The notes under the pieces were generated by a model, which saw only the letters and a list, made by a program, of their open reading frames with translations, did no database searches and had not been told where the DNA came from. The translations under genes and the position numbers were made by a program. A stretch of 64,000 bases of DNA from Gymnopilus junonius (taxonomy: Eukaryota > Basidiomycota > Agaricomycetes > Agaricales > Galerinaceae): the NCBI GenBank assembly GCA_015501075.1, contig JADNYJ010000001.1:496001-560000 (forward strand), written 5' to 3'. Each line of letters begins with the position of its first letter. The first letter of the stretch is position 1. This document shows, piece by piece, positions 1 to 12,045 of this stretch.

Positions 1-2650
1 CGAAGCACAGTGTTCAGAGTGGGGTCCAAAAAATCTGGCGTTAGATTGTCGATACATAGTTCCAACGTTCGCAGGCCCTGCGAGACCAGATCAGGGTTGC
101 CTTTCAAAGCCAAAGCTAAGGGTTGCATCAGATATGTAAGATGAGGTAGAAGATGGGTCAATCGTAGAGGGACGGTGAGACACAGCTCAACAATCATGTC
201 ACGGGTCTGTCCTTCAGATGCCACAAGCTGTCGATTTAAACTTTCCAGCATTTCAGGAAGCAATGGGACGACAGCATTGTATAACAACTCATAACGGCCC
301 CCTCCAACTCCGATCGCCCTAAAAAGTGCTCGCAAAAGATGAAGGTAATGAGTAGGCTTGCTCGCTTTCGCCGCCAAGGGGAAACAATCCATAAGTAGTT
401 TGCTGACATGAGAGGCTAGAATTGCTTCATTAGTCGCTGGGTGAGCAGCCACGGCACCAAACGCCATTTTATAAAATCGAATTGTTGAAGAGGCAATTAT
501 ATCTTCATAGTCGCCAAGAAGGGGAAGACGATCGACCAAAAACCTAAGCACGATGGCCAGCAGTGTTGCTGAAGTCGTCTCACGGGTAAATAATAATTGG
601 CAGATGTTAAGGAGACCCATTTTCTTCTGAGCATGTTCAAAGAAGAACTCCATGTTGTGCGTCCAGACTTCTTGAAAGACGTGCAAATTGACTTCAGCCA
701 AGGCTTGTGCAAACCACTCTAAAAATTCATTTTGTTCGGGCACGCGAGGGTCGGGGTCAAACACTGACATGCAACGGATGCCAGCTCGGAAGAAGCGGAA
801 GATCAAGGTCCCGTCTGGTGTTGGTGCGTCACACTTTTTCAGCGACACCAAACAGACACGAAAACCGTGAAGCAATGTTCTGAAAACCATTCGAGACTCT
901 GCCCCGAGATATCAGCCCAGATAAAATAGAAAAAAAGAGTTTTGTTACTTGCCGTGCAAAATGTCCTCTGGCTTTTCCGTCAGATTGACAGCTCCTCCAA
1001 TGGGCCGTGCTTTTTCAATGACAGTTGCATCGAGAACGTCTCCCATCGTTGTGACATTACTTTTTGCCAATGCAGCGGAAACATCTGAATGGACGATACA
1101 AAGACCTTCCAGTTTTTCTAGACATGTTTCAAACATAGCCTCAAGGAGCCGAGCAGCTCCTTGGGATGTCTCCTTCGCAAGAATTGCATCTGTTAGGCCA
1201 AACATCATTTTAGCAAATAAAGTGTGAAGGTTGAATCCCAATGTGGGATTGTGCATCATTGATGAGTAAACCTGAACAATACGTTCTAGCTGTGAAGCAG
1301 TCAATTCGCTTCTGACGTGGTGAACAAGGTCCGCTACTGCAGTATAGACTGTGGCGCTACATACGCAGTGAGTTAATCAGGGGCAACTCGCTAACGAACT
1401 ATAGCACGTACCGTAACGCTTCCTGGCTTGCTATACTTGTTCCGAGAAGAACCCTCTCATCGAATAGTTTATCTAGACAGTTAAAGAGCGCCCGTCTATG
1501 AGGAGTGCCCATTAAGTGTCGGAATACGACCATCAATTCCTGGAAGCATACAGTGGATCAGTGAAACTGAAGAATGATTCGCAACCCGAATTCACTCACC
1601 CTTCTCATTGCAACACCGTTTGAAGAGCAATCTTGAAGGAGTCGGAGAGCGCTAAGAATGAGGGTCTCCCCATATGAATCGTTGATATCATTCGAAAAGC
1701 GCATCACGTAGGCGAGATATGAAAGCATCTTTAAGTGGGTAAGCAGAACAATATAAATCGAAGACGTGAGACCAGACCTTAATTTGTGCCTGAATGAAAT
1801 CGTTGTAGATGCCAGGGTTTTTGATTAAGGGAGACATTCCAGCCCAAACTCCACCCATTGCTTCGTATTCTGTTCGCGCTTTATTCTGTACGGGGGATTC
1901 AAGGGCCAAGACGTCGAATATATGAGGTGTGGTGGCTTTCAAGGTCGATACTACGACGTTTCTAAGAAACTGAGAGGTTACCACCATCACCATTCCCATT
2001 TCTGTTAGTGTCTTGAAGCTACGCATAGCAGGCAGAACGATGTTGGGGTCAATGGGGGGAGAATCTTCGGAGAGGTACTGAGGAACGAGATCTTTCATGT
2101 TCTGCAACGCTTCTTGAAAAATGGTGACGAACTCGGTCATGCCCTCTTCGGTGACTGCTCGATAACTGCGAATGAGCTCGACCATAGTTTTGCAAGCTGT
2201 TGCTCCGTTTTCTTCATTGTCGTAGCGAACAATATGCAGCATGCACGAGAAGATGGCCGGAACAAGGCTTCTAAAGGCTTCATTCACAGGCAGCCGATTG
2301 ATTATTTCAAGCTGGACTCTTCGAAATTGGTATTCAATAGTGTCTTTCTGGAAGGCAGGTTCTCCAGAACGAAGTAGGTCAAGTAAAGGCCGAACGATTC
2401 GAGGTAAACTCCTAGCGGAGTCAGAATCGCGCATGGTATCCAGCATTTCTCGAATCTCGCATGCCACTACGTGTCTAGAGCGGAGTTCTGGGAGACAGGT
2501 GTTCAGTAACAAGTTCTAGGTTCTCCAAACGGCCATATTGCACATACCATTGTTGGGATCCGCAATGCGAGACATCCTTATGTCCAGGTCAGACGTAGCA
2601 GCGGAATGCGCTGAGGTGGATATGCCTTCCATGGGTGAGGGAGCAGACAT
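1..2650 (-). CDS. TRA1: TRA1/TRRAP, SAGA and NuA4 scaffold subunit (N-terminal part, cut by window edge)
   Basis: Tra1 is the giant PIKK-family pseudokinase that activators contact to recruit the SAGA and NuA4 acetyltransferase complexes in the nucleus. Only the N-terminal HEAT-repeat region is present; the FAT and pseudokinase domains would lie beyond base 1. The order of segments matches TRRAP: an early EIINRLPVNEAFR block (TRRAP has LEIIHRIPTNEHLR), then AQIK-MLSYLAYVMRF across an intron, LDKLFDE, VADLVHHVRSEL, and at the edge LVSQGLRTLELCIDNLTPDF, which is nearly the TRRAP sequence. The start is the ATG at 2650-2648 (MSAPSPMEG). The first intron is best read as 2547 down to 2488 (60 nt), because an apparent 32-nt intron there breaks the frame. 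At least four further introns follow. The gene is divergent from CTNNBL1. The family assignment is secure; the N-terminal start is less so. Confidence 0.93.
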
Positions 2651-2960
2651 GACTAAACGACGTTCATGAGGGGGTAAAAGGGAGTCTGTTGAAGAAAGGA
2701 AAGCTTGTAACACGGTGCTACAATAAGTAGTCTTAGATCACGTGGACATGAATTAATTGTCAGAGTACCCAAAGTTGCTACTCTGTGCTCACTGGCTTGA
2801 AGTCCCTTGCAAACGCATACAGCATAAGCAAGATTGCAGAGTTATTTGTGAAAGTGATTATCGGCATTTTGTTTTCTTGGTTAACCATTGATCTATACTC
2901 TCTAGGCAGAGTAAACTTGCGTTCGAACTTCGAACAGGCATATTCTTCCTGAACGCACTC
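2651..2960. promoter_or_regulatory. Divergent intergenic region between TRA1 and CTNNBL1
   Basis: These 310 bases separate two start codons pointing away from each other, so they should hold both promoters and 5' leaders. I see no clear TATA box or repeat. A minus-strand ATG at 2713 is in frame with TRA1 and would add 21 residues. I prefer the internal ATG at 2650. Confidence 0.5.
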
Positions 2961-5370
2961 ATGGATATTGACAAACTTTTCAAGGTATATTCTATAATCC
3001 CTCGTATGCCCATTCTTATTATTTATTAGGTGCCCAAGCTGCCTTCCAGTGGAAACAAAAGAAAGCTTCCAGATAATCCTACTCCAGAGTTATTGAAGAA
3101 GTTGAAGGTCGAAAACACTTCACCCTCGCAAATTGCCTCACCATCGTCCTCCACTGATATTCGAGTGACGAATAGTAAAAAGGCGTCCGTAGAAGATGTC
3201 CAAGATGCGGATGAGGATGTAAGCTTTGCTCCAGGTGGTGACGCAGATTACTTCGCGGAAGAGGATGATGAAGGAAGGTTTTTTGGGGGCGGTTTGACGT
3301 TAGAGCAGAAAGAGATTCTGAACATATTTGAGAAAGCAGAGGGTGGTTCAATGGATAACACAGTAAGTCAGCAATCTCGACCGTTGTATTCTTTTAAAGT
3401 GACATATGCACCTTATAAGGCAGAGGACTTATCCATAACTAAAATTCGCAAATGGTTGCTTTCTTTTGAGCGCGCCGTGAACAAAAATCAAGACCAACGT
3501 TCGAAATACCCGGATGACCCAACAAAGTATGAATAGTACGAATGCTTCATGTCACAGACAGCTCAAGTGTCTCCATAGGTTCATCGACTCTGAGGCAGAT
3601 CTTGATAGCGCAATCAAGGCATTGCTTCCTCTCTCTCAGTCTCCCTCGTTGGCATACCCGGAACTTGTGCGGTCTGGCACAGTTGCTCTTCTCACGGGCT
3701 TGCTCACCCACGAAAATATGGACATAGTAATTGATGTGATTGAGCTTATCTATGAGCTAACCGAGGAAGATGCAGAAGTTGATTATGAGGACGAAGACTA
3801 TGAGGATTCTCAAGGAGCAATCGGAATCCTCGTGGACGGACTGGTATGTTATATTTAAAGCTGGTCTCCAACTGCCTGACAAATTTGCAGGTTGAAAACC
3901 AAGCCCTAGACTTGTTGGTGGATAATTTATCCCGCCTTAATGAATCCGATGAGGCAGATAGGCAAGGAGTTTTCCACATTCTAGGTACGACGGATCACTT
4001 TCATATTATGTCTTTCTTATTCCCGTTTCCTGTGTACGTAGGAATTTTTGAAAATATCGTTGGCTTCAATCCGGCATTATCGGCTGGACTGGTATTGAAG
4101 ACCAAAGTGCTCAGTTGGCTTCTTTCACGCGTGCAATCTAAGACACATGATGAGAACCGAAGTTATGCTGCGGAACTTCTGTCAATTTTCTTGCAAGATA
4201 GTGTCAACAATAAGCTGGAGTTTGGGCGAAATAACGGAGTAGAGGTCATTCTTAAAGCTCTATCAGTATGCTCAAAGCTTCTTCATATTTGGCTCCTTTT
4301 TTTCTTATGCACAGAACCTTCTTCTAGCAATATCGTCGGCGAGACCCTATTGATGCTGACGAAACTGAATTCATGGAGAATTTGTTCGATGCTTTATGCT
4401 CGGCTTTAAGCGAAAGTCCAGTCAAGCAACTATTCCTGGATGCTGAAGGCCCAGACTTAATGATACTTATGATGAAGTGCGCTCTCTGTGTCTATTTGAC
4501 TTTATAAGAACCACATTCAATGTATCAGCAGGGACAAGATGGAATCCAAATCACGGTCCATTAAAGTACTTGACTATGCTATGTCAGGTGGCGCAGGCAC
4601 TGCTATCTGCGAAGCATTCATTGATGCGCTTGGCCTCAAGACCCTCTTTACTGCATTCATGGGCAAGGTTTGGCGCTATTAAGCACAATTCACGTAATGG
4701 CTAAATTTTGAACAGGCCTCTAAGCGGCAGAAAGGCCATATAGATTTGCCAGCTACGGGAGATGTCGGACACATCCTTGGCATTGTATCATCCCTTTTAA
4801 CTAATCTGCAGCCCGAATCCACTAGCCGGATTCGGGTGTTGGCGAAGTTCGTTGAAGGAGACTACGAAAAGATTGATAAACTTCTTGAAATCCGAGACGC
4901 TGCTCGAAAACGTCTGACGAACACGGATGCGGAGATAGAGGAAGATAAACAGGTATGTTTACCAGTGAAACGATTAAAACAGCATCTCTCAGCTGTTCCA
5001 GAACTCGCTAGAATCTACAGGTGAGGTAGCGCCTGAGGTTGAGGATAGCTATTATATCCGTCGTCTCGATGGCGGACTCTTCACTTTGCAAACTGTGGAC
5101 TATATTCTTGCTTGGCTGGTGATGGAAGATGATGGGGTATGTCCGATTCTGACTGAATGTTGAGCTCATGTGCTCAATCCTTCATTGTAACAGATCCGAT
5201 CACATGCGTCGCGGATGTTGGATCGCAGAGGTCACTCTCTCAAAGACATTGTTCAGACTTTGCAACAGTACCATGAGCATGTTGGCGATGATTCACCTGA
5301 AACAGAGGCGACAGTGTCCCAAAAGGAAATTTTGCTGGGACTGATACTTGCTTTAGATAGTACTTCATAA
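2961..5370 (+). CDS. CTNNBL1: Beta-catenin-like protein 1 (CTNNBL1), spliceosome-associated ARM-repeat protein
   Basis: CTNNBL1 is an armadillo-repeat nuclear protein that associates with the Prp19/CDC5L part of the spliceosome. The first exon is tiny (MDIDKLFK, 2961-2984), followed by an intron ending at 3029. An N-terminal basic segment (NKRKLPDNP) looks like a nuclear localisation signal. It precedes the family hallmark EEDDEGRFFGGGLTLEQKEI, which closely resembles the human protein. Later matches are SFERAVNKNQDQRSKYPDDP, FIDSEADLD (read after splicing out about 3527-3579), VIELIYELTE, LLSIFLQD, and the C-terminal SYYIRRLDGGLFTLQ block that corresponds to human EEFYLRRLDAGLFVLQ. The stop is TAA at 5368-5370. 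About nine introns are needed to join the frames. The gene converges on UTP15 with only 34 bases between the stops. Confidence 0.92.
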
Positions 5371-5404
5371 AATACATTTCAAGTACCAACGAATAGACAT
5401 GTAA

Positions 5405-7172
5405 TCATATTTGTATGTCGTTGGAGACAGTGGATAATAAGATCATTGTTAAAGCTCCTTTAACCTTGATCATTTCATCTTGGAACTTTAATTCTGCAGC
5501 CAATTTCTTGCGTAGGCGCAGAAATAAGGTGTCAACAAGGGGCGCCTGACCGATTACAGGCATGTACATATCTGGTTGTAAGCATTAGTTGTTATTCCCA
5601 CAGAGAGATTTTGAACATACCAATAACAATCCCAGTTATGTCAGCTGCTAGCTCCCCAAAGCGAGGGTCAGCAACGTATTTTAGCAGTAATCGAAGTATG
5701 GGTTCCAGAAGAACATCATCGCGTCCCGCAAGGGCGATGCGAAGCCCATCCCGATGTATCAGCTCCTGTATTAGAGAAAATGTCGTCGTCGGAGGGACAT
5801 TCTAGAACAAAACGTGGGGTCAGACCAAGGCACCATAAAAGCACAATAGTAAAACCACCTTTTTGAGAACTGCATCAAGAGCAGCCGAGTATTTGAAGTT
5901 CTTGAGCAGTTTATCATATTCCTTCAGTTTCTTAGATGTTTGTGCATCGACTCGCTGTTCCCAAGGATCGCTCATTGCCTTGCGTTGCAGTTTTTGCTGT
6001 GAAAAATCACTGTCCAAGGTGAGATTGGCAAGGATTGCCGGACCGTCAAAGCGAATATGCTCTTGTTGCGGAACTTCACTGGCTTTCGGATCCCTTCTCC
6101 GGACAGAAAGTGTACCATCAGACATCCCCCCCAGAATGTGGGTTTCGTCTGGCTATATTTTCACTTGAGCCAAATCCGAGAACACATTTAGGGGAAAACC
6201 AACCGATATTGCCAAACAAAGCAGAGGTGCAGGGTAACGCATGGTATGCACGACCTTGTAATCGCTCACGTCATAAACTTTGACCATTTGATCCAAACTT
6301 CCAGTGAGAAGTCGGTCGGCCTTCGCATTGAATGCGAGAGCAGTTATAGTCTTCTGATGATTCGACATTGCCTGCACACAACGACCGCCTGCTACGATGT
6401 CCCAGACCCGTAAAATGGGTCCAGATGATGATAATACAACAGTACCGGACGGAAACATCAATACTTGTTCTACTGGCGTTTTTTCTGAGTGACTGTGTCC
6501 AAGTGCGGCCATTGTCAGCTCGCCTTTTCCGCTTCGTGCGTCGAATAAACGGACCGTTCCGTCGTAAGATCCAGTAAGGATTAGATTGGGATTCGATGTG
6601 GAGACCTGACCAGAACGAACATAGTCGGTGTGGTCGGTGAATGTTATAACGGGGGTTTGAGAAGGTACATCCCAAAATTTGACAGATGTATCATCCGAGC
6701 AAGACAGAACGTGGGTCGGTGACAAAGAAGAAAATTTTGTGACGTGGACAGGCTGCTTGTGCGAATCTAATGTACGGAGAATAGCTCGAGAATTGATGTC
6801 AAAAATCTGGCAATGCAAAATAAGATGGACTCAGAGGACATGTGGGAAGCGACCGACTTGTATTAGACCACTGTCATCACCTGCTACAACAAGCTTCCCA
6901 TCCCCCCGAATACAACCACTTCTGGCAACATCCTTGAAGCGCGAAATAGTTTTGGTGAGCTTTTGAGTACGGGGTGCATAAATTTGGACTCGTGTTGCGG
7001 CAGTCACAGCGTACCTGTGCGGCTTTGAGGGAGAGAAATGGACAGAAGTGATGGGGGCATATTCCTTGACAAAAACAGGGTGCTTGAACTGCCGCCAATA
7101 TCTTGACTCTGGCGAATGTTTTGAACTTGATGGGCGCCGATGCTGTTTAACCACGACTGCTTGGTAGTCCAT
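5405..7172 (-). CDS. UTP15: UTP15, U3 snoRNP / t-UTP WD40 protein
   Basis: Utp15 belongs to the t-UTP (UTP-A) subcomplex of the nucleolar small-subunit processome, which couples rDNA transcription to 18S rRNA processing. The protein starts at MDYQAVVVKQH (7172). A WD40 propeller follows: repeats such as ITSVHFSPSKPHRYAVT, LSCSDDTSVKFWDV, LTGSYDGTVRLFDARSG and LTGSLDQMVKVYDV are readable. The C-terminal UTP15-specific helical domain includes LLKNFKYSAALDAVLKK and, after an intron, MYMPVIGQAPLVDTLFLRLR. The last residues are NDIQI with a TGA at 5405-5407. Four or five introns are present. It shares a 146-base divergent promoter with TCTP. The C-terminal domain separates UTP15 from generic WD40 proteins. 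Confidence 0.92.
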
Positions 7173-7318
7173 AGCTAACCCAACTTAGCAAATAACAATT
7201 TTGATTCGACGCGCCGCTTACGTAAGCTATTTCCAGATAAGATCTGATGATCGATACAAGGACAGAACATTTGCTACATCTTGCTCCGCTCCACGAAATT
7301 TTCTGACATCCATCCACC
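7173..7318. promoter_or_regulatory. Short divergent promoter, UTP15/TCTP
   Basis: Only 146 bases separate the UTP15 and TCTP start codons, so both promoters and 5' leaders must overlap here. Both genes are growth- and translation-related, so co-regulation is plausible, but no shared motif is obvious by eye. Confidence 0.5.
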
Positions 7319-8155
7319 ATGCTCTTGTACGAGGATATCATTACAGGTGACGAGCTTTTCTCCGATGCGTTCCCTCTGTATGCTCCCTCTTTTTCGCTAC
7401 TCTATCCCATTTGACTCGGTCTGCAGGAAGGAGATCGATGGCATCGTTTATGAGGTGGACTGCCAGATGATCACCGTGAAGGCGGGTGCAGATGTCGACA
7501 TTGGTCTGTATTGTTTTTTTTGGCCTTCTACGTTTGGAGGAGTCCGTTGACCTGATGCTTAGGCGCTAATCCCTCCGCGGAGGAACAGGAGGATTCCCTT
7601 GAAGAGGGCGCGGCCCAGGTCAACAACGTCGTCCACTCATTCAGACTGCAATCAACCTCCTTCGACAAAAAAACTTACCTCACGTACTTGAAGGTACGAA
7701 ATATTGACTTTATACGTCATCGATCAGGCTAATCGGGTGGCTGGATCTTCAGGGTTACATGAAGGCAGTCAAGGAAAAATTATCCGAGACCAACCCTGAT
7801 CAGGTCCAGGAGTTCGAGAAGGGAGCAGCTACCTATGCCAAAAAGATCATTGCGAACTTCAAGGATTTCGAATTTGTGAATATTGTTGTCACCGGTAAAA
7901 TATCCTCTCTGACGTTCTGCTTGGCAGTACACTAGTGAATCCATGAATCCCGACGGCATGGTGGCGTTACTGAACTATCGTGTACGTGTTCCCTTTTTCT
8001 TGTCTCTTCGCATGTGTTCTAAAGATTTTGAATAGGATGACGGTGTAACTCGTAAGTGTTTACTTACTTGCTCCTAGTTTAAATATTGCCTTAACGATAT
8101 CTTTATAGCATATTTCACTTTCTGGAAGCATGGCACCAAGCAGATAAAGCTCTAA
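7319..8155 (+). CDS. TCTP: Translationally controlled tumour protein homologue (TCTP/Tma19)
   Basis: TCTP is a small, abundant cytosolic protein that binds ribosomes and microtubules and is linked to growth signalling and stress survival. It starts MLLYEDIITGDELFSDAFPL, the invariant TCTP N-terminus. The first exon splices to KEIDGIVYEVDCQMITVKAG. Later exons give SAEEQEDSLEEG, VNNVVHSFRLQSTSFDKKTY, YTSESMNPDGMVALLNYRDD and the conserved ending FWKHGTKQIKL, with TAA at 8153-8155. About six short introns fragment the gene, and the fifth coding exon is only about a dozen bases. The mature length, roughly 167 residues, is normal for the family. The divergent neighbour is UTP15. Confidence 0.95.
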
Positions 8156-8622
8156 ATACTTTTAACTTTTAGGATCTGTGTATTGCGTATTCTCGTTGAC
8201 TCGATGGTCTTGAATTTTTGAGATTCTTACGCATATTTCTGAAGTACAAAATGACGTGACCCTCGATACCAACTTGATGATAAAGTGGTGAACTTAGAAG
8301 GGAATGACTTCGTTTCACTTGAATTTGATATCTATAGTTCTGATTTTTCGTTGTATTTGACGGGATCAAACAAGACCTTGGTTGAGTGCAGATGCGAACG
8401 TTAGAAATGACTGGTGTATAAAGTCAAGTACCTATCATCTATGACGAACACGAGCTTACTAAGTAAGGTTTGCGCAGTACTTAGGGTAGTTGTTATAGAC
8501 AATTTGGAGCTGGGCTCAACGAGGTTGTGGTGAAGTAAGAATAAAGACTGGATGCCAGGCATAACTTCAAGAATTTGCATCACGGGTCACGACAATCACA
8601 ATCGGATTCGTTGGTCAAAACC
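8156..8622. other. Intergenic: TCTP 3' region and GCP3 upstream region
   Basis: This 467-base, AT-rich stretch lies downstream of TCTP and upstream of GCP3. Short open frames on the minus strand carry no recognisable protein. I see no tRNA or repeat. Confidence 0.4.
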
Positions 8623-11600
8623 ATGACCCCATCTTTCCCTATGTTAGACCCCCTGGTATATGCATATGTGCCTGCTGCAAGGACCAATGAATCCATTAAG
8701 AATGATCTGGCTGCCCATTGTCAAGACATTTTGAAGAGGTATCTCCTTTTAATTTGCAACGCCAAAGCGTCGTTTTACCGTGGCCATGAAGTCATATAGG
8801 CCACAAAACCGAAGTGAATCACACTCAGCTTATGGACTTGGTGAAACGTCGATGTAGGTATTGCCTGCGAGAGCCCTCTTTCTCCCCACTGACCGAAATT
8901 GACAGTACTTCAACTGTCTCCCAATGGCTCGAGTGTTACAAAATTCTCCAATTTGATCATGCGTCTCGAAGATCAAGTAAGTTTTACAAAAATAAGGTTT
9001 TATTCCCTCCTAATTGGTCCCTCAAAGCAAGTCTTATCGAGAAAGCAAGAAGCCATCCTGTTTCTGTTCACACTTTCCTCTTTGAGTACGCAACAAGCAA
9101 CGTCAATTCCTATACCTATATTATCCCAACCATCTCCAACAAAGCTAATAGCGGACACCGCGCCAAGCGATTCATCTGCGAGCAAATTAGAGAGCACCCA
9201 ACCCAATGCTGCGCGTCTAGCTAAGTTTCGTGCACAGAGAGGTGTGTTTTTTTATTCGACAGACAACATCACAATTTGCTCTAATGCAAACACAAGGGGT
9301 ACCGCATTTGAACGAATCACTCCTTGTTAGGGACACCCTCTATTTATTGCAGGGTATCTCTGGGAAGTACGCCCGATTTGCAATCTCCCAGACCAATGAG
9401 AAGACATTGATATTTAGCACTGATCCAGCATGTGTCCATTTGCATTAGTTGACGTTCCGATACTAATTGATGAATTACCTTTAGAAGGCTGTGGTAACGC
9501 CCCCAACGCAGGCTCTCATACATCGACTAGCCGAGCTAGGTTACCTATACAGTAGGATTGACAGTTTTGTTCGAGAACGTGAAAACGCCCCAGGTGTAGG
9601 AATGATCGAGCAAAGTCTCTGTCACTATCTCCAGACACAGCTTACAGAATATTATCGGTTGATCGCGGTGCTGGAAACGCAACTTTCGTCTACACGAACA
9701 AACGATGCCAGTGTTATGGGCGAAGAGACGGGATTATCTTTACGGAGGCTGGATGTATGGGTCAATGAATGGCGGTTAAGGATGAGAATGATGAGCATCT
9801 GCGTAGAGGGTGCCAAAGGTCAGTTTTGAAATAATGTCACCGTAACGTCATATTTATCTCTTTAAAAGACTCGCACGGCGGTGCTCTAGTAAATCTCATA
9901 CACAGTTACACAGATAATGGTGATCCTTTTGTTCGTAAATTCACCCATGAGCTCCTAGAAGAGGTATGGTTCATGTCTGCTCTCCTTCTGTTGCTAATCA
10001 TGCTCTGTACTAGGTTTCTCGGCCTTTCTTTGCCACCTTGCACAAATGGCTATTCTCTGGGGAATTATATGATCCTTTCGAAGAATTTTTTGTAACAGCG
10101 GATTCCAGTCTAGGACACATTCCGTATGTCCATCCTTCCTCGTTACCAGGTGGAATCAGCCAGTTATCTGGCGACGCAATTTTTGAGAACTCAAACCCAG
10201 ACAGCGAAGATATTTCCGGCCTTCGTGAAAACGGCAAAAAATCATGGGAGACAAAGTATCGCTTCAGGAAAGACATGTTACCGTTATTTGTAGGAGAAGC
10301 CTTTGGTAAAAAGGCGAGTTATATAAACCTATGCCTAGCATTTCACTCACAGTTCTGCCAGATTTTTTCCACTGGTAAAAGTTTGAACTTCATTCGCTAC
10401 AGTTGCCTAGACAGTGACTGGGTAGTAACGCGAGAAAAGATGAGCAACAATGGCGGGTGTGAGTTACTAGCAAAGTCTATTTCCACCTCATTGATGAACA
10501 GTCAGCACTACTATATGGTGATATCGCCGGGCTGGAAAGGTCCATCGACACAGCCTATCAACTTGCAAGTCATCGATTATTTGAGGTCTTCATCGACAAG
10601 TTCAAACTTCTAGATCATCTCTCCGCCCTCAAGAATTTTCTCCTTCTAGGTCATGGTGATTTTACAGACCAGCTGATGGAAACTCTTGCGTGAGCTCGCT
10701 TTCGAAGTCGAAGCACCGACCATTCCCAACTCATTTGCCTTTCTTAAAGCCCCAGTCTTGCTCGGCCAGCTAATACCTTGTACAGGCACAATCTGACTGC
10801 AAACCTTGAAACCGCGATTCGTTCGTCTAGTGCTCAGAAGGATTCTGTGGACGTTCTTCGCCGACTGGATGCACGAATACTAGAATACTCCCATGGAGAA
10901 ATTGGCTGGGATGTTTTCACACTTGAGTATAAGGTTAATGATCCTATAGACACTGTGCTTGATCACGAAGCCATGGAAAAATACCTCAAATTATTTAAGC
11001 ATCTATGGCAGATGAAGAGAATTCAAAGGGCGCTTGATAAAGGCTGGATGAGGGTAACTGGGGACGCACGAAATTTCATACATCTACCAGGTTAGTCCCC
11101 AGGTTCACCTTTCGTGTTGTCTTGGCCAAACAATCACTAGAATTGGAATCCGAGTGGCATAAGGTCCGTATCGTCATGGCAGAAATGATACACTTCATTC
11201 GTCAATTGGAAGCCTATTGCCGACTGGAAGTTATCGAATGCTCTTGGAAAATTCTTATCGACTTCTTAAACAAGAAAGAGGGAGACCTGGATGCCTTGAT
11301 CGAAGCTCACCGCACTTACCTTGATAGAACTATCAAGAAAGTCCATCTCTGGCACTCCAGACCGGGAAAGGAAGTGAGTCAATTCAATGAAAAACCCAGT
11401 CGGGCGGCATTCTGACCTTGTGTGTAATGCAGGAGGTGCTTCTCCGTCAGCTCATGGAAATATTTGGTTATATTCTACAATTCCGGGAAGCTATGGTTCG
11501 TTCGTCGATCAGAATATTGCCCAAGTTGCTAATAACTTGCGAAGGACAATTTTTACAACTATTGTCTCTCTCGGTCTGCGTTCAAAGATCAAGCAATGGA

Positions 11601-11889
11601 TGCAGAAAGAGTACGTATAAGAGCGTCATATTCTCGCACTCGCTGAATATTTTTCAAGGGTGTCTACACCGGAAGCTCCAAGGGCGAAGTGGTGGATTCC
11701 GAAGATGCTCTTCCTGGTCTGCTGGATCGCGTAAAAGAGTATGGTACAGCTTTTTCCGACAGAGTACAAACACTGGTACATCACCTTCAAGTACACCCAG
11801 ACCTGGATTGTCGATTCCTGGGTATTCGTTTGTCATTCTCCGATTTCTATCGTCCTAAGAAGGAGCTGCATGCAGGGGCTAAGTCATAG
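8623..11889 (+). CDS. GCP3: Gamma-tubulin complex component 3 (GCP3; Spc98/Alp6)
   Basis: GCP3 pairs with GCP2 and gamma-tubulin in the small complex that templates microtubules at the spindle pole body. The Spc97/98 region is recognisable: GLSLRRLDVWVNEWRLRMRM, LIHSYTDNGDPFVRKF, LFSGELYDPFEEFFV, KSLNFIRYSCLD (human: KSINFLHQVCHD), YRHNLTANLETAIRSS, VLRRLDARILEYSHGEIGWD, MAEMIHFIRQLEAYCRLEVI and the C-terminal LGIRLSFSDFYRPKKE. These match human GCP3 more closely than GCP2, especially the HNLT-LE-A-R and GWDVF blocks. The start chosen is ATG 8623 in a ccATGa context. The stop follows LHAGAKS at 11887-11889. At least a dozen introns are needed. The N-terminal exons (8623-9480) are less conserved and their splicing is uncertain. 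The gene converges on PDI. Confidence 0.9.
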
Positions 11890-12045
11890 CAGTCAATTAA
11901 AAAAAGTGTATTTCTTCCTTTAAAATATGTTCGTTCCTATATTATCACATACTAGTACAACGTTTTCCTCAAGCAGTGCTGCCAGAGTCAAGATGTCAAT
12001 TAACTTTGGGCTTGTCAACTAACATGAAGCGATCACTACGATTAA

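Noticed and set aside
2516..2547. A 32-nt intron at the TRA1 first junction
   Set aside because: It breaks the frame. Extending the intron to 60 nt (to the next AG) preserves phase and gives a continuous TRA1 protein.
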